Source: Epiperipatus broadwayi (lineage: Eukaryota > Onychophora > Udeonychophora > Euonychophora > Peripatidae). From it: a stretch of 64,000 bases of DNA. The translations under genes and the position numbers were made by a program. Where the stretch lies: assembly GCA_028023455.1 (NCBI GenBank), contig JAQFVV010006311.1, positions 2,402,147 through 2,466,146 of the forward strand. The letters are read 5' to 3'. This document shows, piece after piece, positions 25,926 to 37,688 of the stretch (positions are counted from its first letter, which is position 1; the number at the start of each line of letters is the position of its first letter). The notes beneath the pieces were generated by a model. The model searched no databases. It was not told the origin of the DNA and was given only the letters and a program-made list of their open reading frames with translations.

Positions 25926-28423
25926 TCAATATATAATCTGTCTTGAGAGAGAAAGTGGAAAAAGCAATAACTGATCTGGTGTCTAAAGGAGTTTTAACCT
26001 TTACGGAAGTCACCCTGGTGACCCCTATAGTGTCTATTATGAAACCAGATGGAAGTATATGGTTATGTGATGATTATCGAATCACTATACATAAATATAT
26101 AAACAAAGGAGCTTATCCGGTTTTGCATGTGCGAGAAGTGCTGGCGTTATTGCAGAAGGCTAATTATTTTGCTAAAATAGATTTAAAGGCTGCCTTCCAC
26201 CAGATTCCCGTAACAAAAAATACGATAGAGCTACTCATGCTGACTACACATAAAAGATTATTTAAGTGCAATAAATTACCATATGATATAATGGTCACAC
26301 CAAATGTTTTCCAGGCAAAAATGGATGTTGCTTAGATCCATTGATCCTAATCCTTTATCTGAATGATATTCTGATTATTGGAGCAACAGAGGCAGAGCTC
26401 GAAAAGCGAGTAGATCTGGTTTGCTCAAAAGTAGCACAAACCAAAACAAAATTAAACATAAGCAAATGCATATGGTCAGTGAGAGAAATTTAATTCCTCA
26501 GACATATAATAAATGCAAATAGTCGTCATCCAGACCCTGAAAAGGTGAAAGCCATAAAGAATGCAAAGAATCCAAGAAATGTGAAAGAACTGCAGGAATT
26601 TTTGGGACTGCTAAATTTCTACGAAGGTGTTCTGGCTGGAAAATCACTTGTATTATTGCCGTTTTATATGCTATTAAAGAAAAAACAACATTGGTTCTGG
26701 AATATTAAACAGGATAGTTCATTACCGCAGTGATTGGGTCATGTGAATTACAACGGACACATCTGAATATGGCATGGGAGCTGTCATCTCACATTCGTGC
26801 TATGAAGAGGAATGCCTGATCGCTTTCCTTCTAGAGTGTTGACTTCAGCAGAAAAAAGCTAACCAAGTGGATAAGGAGGTGTTAGCCATGATTTTTGCAG
26901 TAAAAAAATTCCATCGATACATATATGGATGGAATTTTATGATTTATACTGATCATTTCCCTCTAACAGGATTTTTGGCTGTGAAAAAAGTTATCTGAAC
27001 CTTGGAGCCAATATATGTTATGGTGGATAGACATTTTGTCACATTATGATTATAAGTTAATTTATAAGTCAGGAAAGAAGATCAGACATGCTGATACTTT
27101 GTCTAGATTGCCGGTTGTTAAAGAAAACTTATGTGAAATTAAAGAAATAAACTACATTGACGCGTTAAATTCAAAAAAATTTAAATAGCATTGTCATATG
27201 CTGATTGGATAAAGAAAGATAAAGGTTATGTCCAACTAATAAAATGGATAAGAAATGGATGGCCTATAAAATGCCCCAGAGAATTAAGGAAAGCAATTTG
27301 GATTGCCTGAGAAAATCTCTCTGTGTGTAATGGATGTATATTGAATAATAACCATGTGCTGGTCCCTACTGAGGGCAGAGTCAACATTTTTAAAACTATT
27401 GCATCAGGGATACCATTTAGCAATGTGAATGAAAGCTCTAGCAAGATCATATACATGGTGGCCAAATTTGAAAACTGATATTGAAACTATGATAAAAGAC
27501 TGTTGATAGAGAACTAAATTACCTCGCAAACAGTTTGAAACCTTGGAAACGCTTAGTTCTCCATGGACACATGTTCATATGGACATGTTGGGCCACTAAA
27601 TGGACACTTAATACTGTTATTGATTGATATGTATTCATGATGGACTGGGTACAGATTAGGTAAGAATACCAATACCGAGAGAACCATCCGAGTTTTAAAT
27701 GAATTGTTTGCTATGCAAGGCTATCTGGAATCTATTGTGACTGATAATGGCTCAGGTTTTACTTCAAAAAAATTTATAGACTCTCTACCGCCCTGAGAGT
27801 AACAGTATAGCAGAGCAAGGAGTTCAACATCTGAAGTATATATTTAAAAAACTAAAATTTCAGAACATGTCGGAAGCCTTGGTATAAGCCATGTACACGT
27901 AGCATTTTACTCCAAATATGGCAACCAGAAAAACCTCGGCTGAGTTATTAATATGTCGTGTCTTCTGTACTCATCTATCTCAACAGTTCCTGATAAAACT
28001 AAGGGCGGAAAACTTTTTCAAGCTGTGAAATTTTTACCAGGTGAGAGCATTTGGATATACAATGTGTTGAAACATAAATAGATTCCAGGAGTGGTTAAAC
28101 AATTGTTATCGAAGCAAATTCATCTGGTTGATTTGCAAAATGGCAAAGCATTTAGGAAACACATAAATCACCTTCGCCATTGACGCAAACATTTTACATC
28201 AGTTGGTGATTTTTATGTGTTGCTTGAATCAAAGCTAAATGGAAGGCTTGAAGATGAAACTGATCGTGATAATGAATTGGACTTAGAAACACCTAAGGAA
28301 GAAGAGCTGGAGTGTGAATTACTGGAACTTACATGCATCCCAGATGGAGACAGAGTAAACATAACCAGGGTTTTTCGAGCATTCCGACCGCTGGTTAGAT
28401 TTAAAGATTTTATTGTAAATTAA
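25926..28423 (+). pseudogene. Ty3/gypsy retrotransposon pol, 5'-truncated and decayed
   Basis: Domain order is that of Ty3/gypsy pol. RT comes first (25943-26730; LKAAFHQIPV motif; the catalytic box reads YLNDILI instead of YLDDILI near 26355). RNase H follows (TDTSEYGMGAV near 26757; IYTDHFPLTGF near 26945). Integrase comes last (VTDNGSGFTSKKFI near 27740; PESNSIAEQGVQ near 27793; a C-terminal GESIWIYN...PGVVKQ...HINHLRH block at 28040-28182). An acidic tail ends at TAA 28421-28423. Several stops and frameshifts and the lost catalytic Asp make it inactive. Gag, protease and the 5' LTR are missing. A purine tract (gtgggagaagga, about 28443) follows the stop, so an LTR may begin near 28457. 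Confidence 0.85.
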
Positions 28424-29276
28424 AGCATCATTTATTTCTAGAGTGGGAGAAGGACTGCTGGGTATTTGTAAATTAGGGAATTGAAATGTCGTGTACCTGT
28501 TTATTGTTTTACTCTAGTAAATAAATTTAAAGAGAGCGCTATTGTCGGTTCTCAATTCTGAAACAGGTGCTCATAAACTGATTTAGATAAAAAGGGGCAG
28601 AATCATATTCTCGCTCTCTCAGTCCAGGGTTTTCCAGTACAGAGCTGGTATAAAATGTATTGGAATAACTAATAGGATTCCATGATAAAGTCATAAGTGG
28701 AAAATGTCTCAAGTGTTCAAAATTGTAAAGCTCAGACAATTACGGGTAAACTTTTGAACTTTATAATATTAAGCAAGATTAATTGTATTTGCCTTTATCA
28801 ACTAATATGTAAAATATTTGTACTTTTATACTGTTTAAATATTAATTAAATATATATACAAAATATCAAGTGTATGCTCATTTATTTTCTTATGTGATCT
28901 GACTGGTTTCTGACAAGTAGAAACCCTCAGACAAAGCAAAATTAAATTAATTTTTAAAATATAAATTCATTAAAGCACAAATTTCAAAGTCTTTTTATAT
29001 TCAATTTAGTTTAGTTTTGCCAATTGATATTACTATATTCAGTTCTGAATTTTTTTAAAATTAAACCATTTTGTACAATAGATGTGCAATGACAGTTTTT
29101 CTGATTTAACTAATGTATTTATATTTTTCATTTATGAAAATCTTTTGTTAATATATATACTATAAATACTGACTAATTGCTATGAAATTAAAAAGTATTA
29201 TTAATTTGTTATATAATTTTTATAGTGTTATATATTATTTATATGTATATGTGTAACTAGGTATTATTATTTGCAG
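28424..29276. other. Possible gypsy 3' end, then AT-rich intron
   Basis: After the pol stop a polypurine-like tract is followed by about 100 bp that could be a short 3' LTR (starting TGCTGGGTATTTG, containing AATAAA). The partner LTR is absent, so its limits cannot be set. The remainder up to the exon at 29277 shows nothing recognisable except the acceptor ...ttatttgcag. Confidence 0.35.
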
Positions 29277-29352
29277 TTTCATATGGTCAGACTGTTCAAT
29301 TTAAATTGTCTGATATTGGAGAAGGAATAGCTGAAGTAAGCATTAAAGAATG
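29277..29352 (+). CDS. DBT: DBT exon: start of the lipoyl domain of BCKDH E2
   Basis: A 76 nt exon between ...ttatttgcag and TG/gtaatt. It encodes [20 protein letters not shown] followed by VSIKEW. The KLxDIGEGIxEVxxKEW pattern is the signature of the N-terminal lipoyl domain of 2-oxoacid dehydrogenase E2 subunits, and [15 protein letters not shown] is specific to the branched-chain (DBT) type. The first codon is completed by the last base of the exon at 7253-7373, and the exon ends two bases into the Trp codon. The rest of the lipoyl domain with its lipoyl-lysine, the E1/E3-binding domain and the catalytic domain should follow on the plus strand, but no such exon was found before the gap at 40344 or later in the window. 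Confidence 0.93.
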
Positions 29353-30184
29353 GTAATTATTTATTTTAATATCATTCCTGTAACTTGTTATTTGTTTGTA
29401 TGTATATATATTATTTCTACATATTTATAAATGGTATAATCATATTGTTAAAAACATTTTTAAATTATTTATAGTAGACTATCATAAACTAGAAACTAAT
29501 AAACAGATTACTCTTGGTTATATTATCCCATTAGTTTAATTAGATTCAAAATAAATATGCTAATACTATATAATTAATAATTTCTTCTTTTGACTAGCTA
29601 CTCTGATTAAAGTTGTTTATGACAATCTTCTTGATAAAAAAAGAGAATTTAATAAAAGACAGTCAGCTCTTTTATTATACATATTATCCAGTGTTAAAGC
29701 TAGAAAATATATTATTTGCTATAATAGTAATTATTATAAAATGGTAATCTTGAAGTTTCAAATATATTTATAACCATAATTAGTCATAATTACATATTTA
29801 TGAATTAAAAGTTTGTTTCCAAAGTTTCAAGATGAGTTGAAAATCTCTTCTTTGATAATTAAAACATCAATTGGTATAAAAAATATACAGTATATATCTA
29901 AATTAATTAAAACTTCTCAAGTTGTTGATATCAATCTTCTTATTCTTCTCTTTCACATTCTTTGCATATCTTCATATATTCATATGTATATTGCTTATAA
30001 CAAACTGTAAGGAAAATAAAGAAATTTCTAAGAAAATTTGTTTGCATTAAAGTATATATGAAAGAACTGTTGTAAGCAATATATATATATATATCAATCT
30101 TTTTTATAAGTAAAGAGAATTTAACAAAAGTTACTCAGAACAAGTATCTCCTATATCTATTATATCTTCTGAATTGCCCAGAAT
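29353..30184. other. AT-rich, with a block repeated beyond the LINE
   Basis: No gene recognised. A block at 29663-29775 ('tccagtgNtaa...aattattataaaatgNtaat') recurs in diverged form at 31628-31740, just past the LINE. The LINE may have inserted within, or carried along, a repeated sequence. Confidence 0.45.
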
Positions 30185-31627
30185 TATGAAGAAGTGAGAC
30201 ATGGAATTAAATTTATGAAGAAAGGAAAGGCTCCAGGTAATGATGGAATTATAATTGATATATTAAAAGAAACAGATGAAGAAATAGAAAAAAATATAAT
30301 TGATATAGTAAAAGAAACATGAAGAAGTAGAAAATTTTTTAAAAATTACAGACCTATCAGCCTTTTATCAGTTTTATACACAATTTTTACCAAGATAATT
30401 ACAACTCATCTGTAGCGAACATTGGATATCCACCAATCAAGAGAACAAGCTGGATTTAAAAGTGGTTTTTAGTAAAGCAGGTCATATCCAGGTATTGAGA
30501 GAAGTTATAGAAAGGACAAATGAATATGAGTTGCCATTATGATTTGGATTTGTAGATTATGAAAAGGCATTTGATTCTATAAACATTTCTTCAGTGATTA
30601 ACGCATTGGATCATCAAGATATAAATCCAGGATATTGTCATATTTTAAAGAATATTTATAAAAATGCAACAGCAACAATTAGATTGCATAATGATACTAG
30701 AAAAGTCAACATTGAAAAGAGTGTAAGACAGGGTGATTCCATATCTCCAAAACTTTTTACAGCAGTGCTGCAAGAAGTATTTTGTGGATTAAAATGGGAA
30801 GCTAAAGGAGTGAAAGTAAATGGAGATTATTTAAGTCATTTAGATTTTGCAGATGTTGTAGTTGTTTTTGCAAATAATGCTTTAGAGCTGCAGGAAATGT
30901 TGCAGGAGTTATTGGATGAAAGTAGAACTAAAGATAAATGTTAAAAAGACTAAACTAATGTTTAATGGATTTTCTCAAAATATGAAAATAAAGATTGATT
31001 ATAATGAGTTAGAAGTTAACAATTACAAATACCTTGGTCAGATTATTAATACAAATGGAAACATAATAGATGAAATTAATCATAGAATTAAACTTGTTTT
31101 TTTTTTTTTTTTTTTGAAATTTGGAGTGCTTTTGGTAGAAATAACTTGATATTAAAAGGAAATATACCTATGTGTTTGAAAAGGAAGTTTTTTAATAAAT
31201 GTGTTTTACCAGTTCTTACTTATGGATCTGAGACATGGACACTTACTAGAAGAGCAATACAGAGACTTCAGACCACTCAAAGAAATATGGAGAGATGCAT
31301 GTTGGGAGTAACAAGAAGAGATGAAAAATGCAATATATAGGTAAGAGGACAAACAGGTATTACTGACGTCATTGAAAAAAATTAAAAGACTGAAGTGGAG
31401 TTGGGCTGGACATATTGCTAGAAGAGATGATAATAGATGGACAATTGAAATCTTAAACTGGATTCCAAGCGATTGTAAAAGACCCAGAAAGAGACCACAT
31501 GTGAGATGGATGGATGAAATAAAAAAGTGTGCAGGGATGATGTGGAGAAGAGAAGCTAAAGATCAGAAAAGATGGATTGAACTTGGAGAGACCTTCATCC
31601 TGCAATGGATTGATAATGATAATGATG
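30185..31627 (+). pseudogene. RTE-type LINE, RT and C-terminal domain, decayed
   Basis: RT landmarks in order: KFMKKGKAPGNDGI (about 30210-30251), YRPISLLSVLY (about 30350), QEQAGFKSGF (about 30440), DYEKAFDSI (about 30557), VRQGDSISPKLF (about 30724) and the catalytic box HLDFADVVVVF (FADV at 30846-30857, where the family has FADD). The C-terminal part follows: KYLGQIINTNGNI, CVLPVLTYGSETWTLT (about 31199), RRDDNRW (about 31420) and LGETFILQW (about 31580), then a GATAATGATGA tail. The layout is that of RTE-clade elements. Stops at several places, a shift near 30944, an 18-base T run at about 31098 and the lost Asp make it inactive. The endonuclease is absent, so it is 5'-truncated. Confidence 0.88.
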
Positions 31628-31740
31628 ACTCTGTTTTTCTATTGTATTTATTGTCCAGTGCTAATACTATATATGTTAATTATTATAATAACAATTATTA
31701 TAAAATGATAATTTCAAAGACTTCATATATATATAAATCT

Positions 31741-34700
31741 ATTATTATTAAGCACTGAAAAATCTGTCATTGTGAAGAAGGAAATTAACGTCCATCATGT
31801 GATGTTTTCATAACTGTTATAAATGTTTGCATACTCCCAAGGCCTTCAATTTCATGAAGACAACCTTTGATATTAAAAGAAGTTGGTTTTTGAAGTGAAT
31901 GATGGGAAGACTACTTTGTTTTGTGTATGTATATATATATTGTGCCCTTTTCTATAGGTCAGTAATAGTTCATAACAGTCAATTACTAAAAATTTTAAAT
32001 TTAGAATATGTTCTTTTAATATGGTAATTGTATTAAGTCAATTATATCTTTAAAGTACAATTTGAAGCTAAAGAGAATACGTAGTATATAAAATCATTTA
32101 AAAATAGTTATGTAAAGCTTAAAATATTGTTTCATATGGTTGTAAAAGCTGGCCATATTAAATAACACAGCTATAAATATTAAAAGTATATTTAATAAAT
32201 TCGATTTTAATAGTTTAAAACGTATAATTTAATAAATGCTATATTTAAATTTGTAATCATATTTAAATAGTCAAAATTAATATAGTATATTTTAAAAATA
32301 AACTTTATGATGGTGAGAATTGTATTTAATTCTATATTTTCTAAATTGTTCTTCCAAATTTTATAATTATATTATATAATATAATAAGTGTATCAATTTT
32401 ATAAATCTAGGCAGAGAAATAGATTGAAAATCGTCTGTCAAAGTTATTAATCATGTGACTTGTATACTATATACTTTCACACACACGCTTGTTTGAATTA
32501 ATAACAAAGTTTAAAATATTTTAAAAGTTATATTATAGAATTGGATAGAATTATTGCCTATCATAAAAGCAAATAATAATAAATATTAAGTTAACTATCA
32601 TATGTAATGTTTTAAATAATGTAATAAAGACGAATACAGTTAATAAAAAAATTAAATATTTTGTTTAAATAAAAATAGATAAATGGAATAAGTTATTAAA
32701 GTTATTTTAAAAGTTATTTTAAATGTTTAAATAGTTTTAATAAAATAATAATTTATTTAAAAGTAATATTTTAAATAATATTTTAAGTTCATTACGTCAT
32801 AATTTCTAATTTTGAAATTTAATTCTACTATAAACTAAAAATATGTAAATTTGTTCTCAAGCTAAAGTAAGAATTAACCAATAGGAATAGGTATTCTTAC
32901 AGACTATAAATATGAATTGCACGGGGGTATAAGGGGAGATTAATAATGTATTGAAACCGGAGAAAGGTAAATTATAACTATCAAAAAGATAGTATTTTTA
33001 AAATTTTTATTTTAGTCAATTTTTTTTAGTACTTTCTTATCGTTTTATTTGCAAAAAACTAATTGATAATTTTTAAAAGTATTTTTGCAAAAGAGGGTGT
33101 TAAAATATAATAATTTAGAAACTTCGTGGAAATGATTTTCTAATTTTTAAAGTACTTACCAGTCGTATTTTATCTAAAAGTTTAACCTAAACTTCGCAAT
33201 AAAAATGGATATACTACGAAATAAAATGGATATAAGTTGTAATGCTGAAAAAATGTTTGGAATATTTATTGATACAGCTTTATTAATATTTCACCGAAGA
33301 ACTGTTCTGGTACATAAAAAAACCACAGCTCGGACATTATACGGAGTCTTAAAAAAATGTATTGAAACGTATTATTTATAAGCTTATCCAAGATTTATTT
33401 TTTAAATAGTAATAAGACAATTGTATATTGCATGAATTATTTTATATAATATGATATTCAAAGGAGTAAAATGTTATATCCTTTCTGAAGGTAACATTTT
33501 TAAAAAATATTTTCAAGAATTAAAGAAAGAACCCAGGAGAATATGTTACAGAAGCGTTTTTGATATTAAAATATCCGGTCTTAGAATTATTTAAAAATGT
33601 ATTTAGAAAAGATTTGTTTAAAAGTACTTGAAGTTTTTTTTTTTTTTTTTAAAAGAGATTTATAAAAAATACCAAACGAAAGTTTAAATGTATCAAGAAG
33701 GAAACATATATAAAAAAGTGAACACATAGTTGAATAAAAGATGGATCCATGGAAATACAAATAGTACTTAAAAGTTTATCGAATATTTTTAAAGTTAAAT
33801 TAGATGGATTGATGCATCGGATACGCAGAGAATATTGGTAGAGAAGATTAAGAAGCTTCACGGGATTAATTAATATTATGATTTAATAATTATCGTCCTA
33901 AATACTAAAACCAAGGATTATTTTCTATAAATTTTACTAAATGGATTAATAATTATTTTTATTTTAAACTTTAACGCGCTTGGAGGAGAACATTTTTAAA
34001 AACTCTAGAGAAAATAATAAACATTTTGGACTTATCAGGAACTATCGTCAAGAAAATATGTAATTATAGTTTTGATTCCTTTTATTTTGTTAACCTAGTT
34101 TAAATCTAAATTTTTATATAAGATTAGGAAAAACATAAAAACATTAATTTATTAATATTAAAATTTTATAATATAACAATCTAATAATTTAGCTAAAAAT
34201 ATTTTAATATAAAGTGTATGGGTGTGAATTTTTTTTTATATCTGCAATGCTCAAGTGGATAAAGGAAGCCTACTGAACACGATGACTAGATAAAGGTTAT
34301 TGGTAATAATAATAACTATTGATAATTTATAATGTATATATTTTTTTGTTTTCTTTAGATCATCCATAAATTGGAAGAATGAAGTGTAAAAGTTTTTTTA
34401 CTTATATGTACCGCATTTCATACAACATTTTAAAAAACATTATGAGATAGGATTGATTTGAAAATATGCATACGACGATTTTTTTTTTTTTTATTAGTGA
34501 TATAATCCAACATAACAAATAATTATGTGATTCTTTTAAAATTTTCATGTTATTGGATATTCAAATATTGTCTAAGTAGATTGTATATGATTAGACATAT
34601 AGAATAATGAAGTAAGCAGACTTTTCTTGTGGAACAGCTAGATTGTTTAACTATTAATGAATTTTATTTATTGTTTTGTAAATGCAGATAGTTATTTATC

Positions 34701-36642
34701 GATGTAAGATGTGGAAAATCTTGAGAAATAATGTTGAGATAGTGGCTTGGAAGTACTTAGTGAACAGGAAACCAAGATGATGTTTTAAGAAATAGGATGT
34801 TATAAGGAATGGAAATAATATTTAGTCTTTATGTGAATATCAGCATAGTTAACAAAGCCCTATGACTGATACACATTTTATTTGGACAGTGTTTATATTT
34901 CTTTAAATATTTGATGTTCTAATAAAGCTGAAGAAATAGCTTTAACATCGTCCCTGTACTAGAGGATATTAGGCAAGTAAATGTCATACCTCTTCGCACT
35001 GTGCCATGATTTTGAGATATGTTAAGAGTAATACTCTAGCTTTCTTCCTTAATCCTATGCATCTGTTTTCGCTATCTTTATTTCATGTAACTGCATCGTT
35101 CAGTAAGATATGTTTAAGAGAAATGATAAATAATTTAGAACTTAGGTTATGCTATCGTTTTGTATAAGATTGGTTTATTTGCTTAGAAGGAATAGGACGT
35201 TATAACTTAAAATTGAAGATCCAAAGTATCCTAAGGAAAGAAAAGAATCATAGAATATATTTTGAATTTTATTTCGGAAATGAAATATAAACTTTTTTAA
35301 AATAAAGTATCTAAACAAAGATATTTTCTTTAAAGTGATAATAATTTTAAATGCTTTAGTATTATTTTTTTTAAGAGAAAAATAAGTATTGCATATTTTT
35401 AAAATACAATAGTACAAAGTAAATTATGTAAACAATATGCATAGTATATTTTTTGTTTATTGATTAACAGAAATATATTGATGATTACACTTATATCATA
35501 CTAAAGTAAGGCTTAAAGAAGAATATATTATGATTAGTAAACATTGTGTGATAAATACTAAAATCTAGTACTGAATTTTTGGATAATATTTTGTGTAACA
35601 TCTTTGACTTTGCAAGATGAAATTTTTTTTAATATTTTGAGAAATCCATACTCATTATAAAATTTTGTTTTCTATAGAATGTTTTTCTAAGTATGAATTT
35701 TTTAAAATAAGATAGTTTAATAATATTAAGGATAAAATGCTGTTGCTAATAAAGTAGATAAATATATTTGTAATAAGTTAACCATAATGAGAAACCAAAT
35801 AGTAACATTTTTTTTTAAATTTTGTCCTAAATCTAAATAAAGATATAATTGAAATATAAATTATTTTTTTTATAACCCGGTAGATCAAACTGTAAAGTAA
35901 AAAAGTTAAGGATATCCACTGTAAATAGTGTAAATAAATTGTTTATTTATTTGTTGTTAGTAATAAACTTTGTTAAATTTTGTTATTTCAAAAATTTTGT
36001 GTCCGAGTTATTTATTTCTCCACATCGCTGCATGAAATCACGATATATGCATAATAATTGAAACAAATATATAATTTTGCACAAAAAGATAAATAGAGAA
36101 TTATTTTAAGAATTTTAAATATTTTATTGGTATTCATTATAATTAAATAATCATAATCTTACATTATTTTATTGGTCATAAATCAGTTATCACAATATTA
36201 TATTAAATTATATGCTATCAGTTGCCACACATATTTTGTTTGTCAGATTATTAAAATGCTACCACGTATTTATTATATCATTACATGAAGATATAAGATC
36301 ATATTATATTATTTCATTATTTTATTATGGTAATAAAATTATAGTAAAAAGAAAAGATATACAGAATTAGTTAAACAATGAAGAATATTATTACTGTTAT
36401 TTATTATTATTAGTTTCAGTGTAGTAGATTATGACATAAAATCCCTTCTCATATTTTACTACCGTATTTTTAAATTAACTTAGAATAAACTTTATGAACC
36501 TGAGATTATTTTATTTGAGCTAGATTATTATTAAATAGAAGATTAAGATTTAATTATTAGTTTAATCTTAGTGAGTAGAAGTTATTAAAGTCGTAAGAAT
36601 ACTATGAGTTTGTTATTTGAAATAGTAATAAAGGGGGGATAG
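31741..36642. other. AT-rich, no gene recognised
   Basis: The missing downstream exons of DBT would be expected here, but no frame matching the lipoyl-lysine region or later domains was found. Short purine-rich patches (GGGGGTATAAGGGGAGA near 32921; AAAGGGGGGATAG at 36630-36642) resemble polypurine tracts. The second directly precedes the LTR candidate. The frames at 33649 and 35175 are AT-rich artefacts. Confidence 0.4.
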
Positions 36643-36913
36643 TGTTCTTATGCCATTGAGGTAGTATCCTGTGGGATATTGGCTCAATGTAATCTATCTT
36701 GTCACCTGTATTTTCACTTCAAGTCTCATGAAAATATTAAATATTTATTTAATTTATTTTTATAAACTGAACCTTATTCGTATTTTAAATTTGAGCTAGT
36801 GAAATATTTTAATTTTAATGCTGAATATTTTAGTTATTAATTATTAACTGAGATAGAACCCGTTTTATTTTATATCATATATTATTCTGGAAGTGAAGAT
36901 GCATGAGATTACA
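36643..36913 (+). repeat. Probable 5' LTR of a Ty3/gypsy element
   Basis: The segment starts TGTTCTTATGCC and ends GAGATTACA, giving the TG...CA ends expected of an LTR (271 bp). It lies 10 bp before the primer-binding site and upstream of gag. AT-rich polyadenylation-like sequence is present at about 36735-36775. The partner LTR is not in the window (assembly gap), so the limits are inferred. A polypurine tract at 36630-36642 just outside is what would normally precede a 3' LTR, so two elements may have been joined in tandem. Confidence 0.4.
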
Positions 36914-36923
36914 GGTTAGATTA

Positions 36924-36952
36924 TGGTGCCAGCCAACGTGTAGGGGCTCGAG
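36924..36952 (+). promoter_or_regulatory. Primer-binding site, tRNA-Lys-like
   Basis: TGGTGCCAGCCAACGTG followed by TAGGGGCTCGAG resembles the TGGCGCCCAACGTGGGGC primer site of many invertebrate Ty3/gypsy elements, which matches the 3' end of tRNA-Lys, with a 1-2 base insertion in two places. A weaker copy of the same segment follows at about 37051 ('tggtacccaaacatttaggc') and a third, more distant one at about 36991. Confidence 0.55.
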
Positions 36953-37688
36953 ATGTGTTAGAATAGGAGGGCATCAGGGCTTCAACAAGGGAAGGTTAGA
37001 TTTTGCTCTTCCAATGTGACTGCACGATGTGTAGTTGGGAATACAATCGATAGGTCAGATTGTGGTACCCAAACATTTAGGCTATGAGATATATTAGGAA
37101 AGTAGTTAAAAATATATAATACAATAGTTAGTATTTGAATTTGTTCGCGTAACTTTAGAGATTATTGATAGTATATCTCACAGAAAATAGATAATTTAAT
37201 ATTTTATTATAGCAATAATTATTTAGGATTTGATTATTATAGTGAACTAAGTGCTTATTATTAAAACTATTGCAATTTTATGTGGTATATAATCTGATTG
37301 TTTAAAGAAAATAGTACTATATTGTTTGTAAAACAATTAGCAAATAAAATTTTAAAATATGCATATGTGGCTAACGATTATTTAGTATTCACTATGACCA
37401 TGTCAATTATTGAAATATTAAAAATATATTTTGAAAATGCTTTAATATGTGCAAAATATCTGTGAATCATGCATGTGGGAAATAATGTTGTGACACACAT
37501 AATGTTAATCGTTATTGTTATTTAGGATTAGATTGTATAAGGTGTAAAGGAGGTATTATCTATAGTTTATTGTGGGTGATGGTTAGATGGGGATAAAAGA
37601 AACTGGTAAGGAACTATTTTTATGAAACATTAATAGTAATATATTGTTTAAATATTGAGTTTTGAGAAAAAGCATATTTGAAAAAAAA

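Noticed and set aside
28898-28942. Minus-strand CTGAGGG ... GAAACCAGTC resembling a hammerhead.
   Set aside because: The core box deviates at two invariant positions, stem II does not form, and the sequences outside do not pair as stem I.
37662-37688. Upstream extension of the gag frame beginning at TTG.
   Set aside because: Not a usual eukaryotic start. The first ATG at 37689 is taken as the start.
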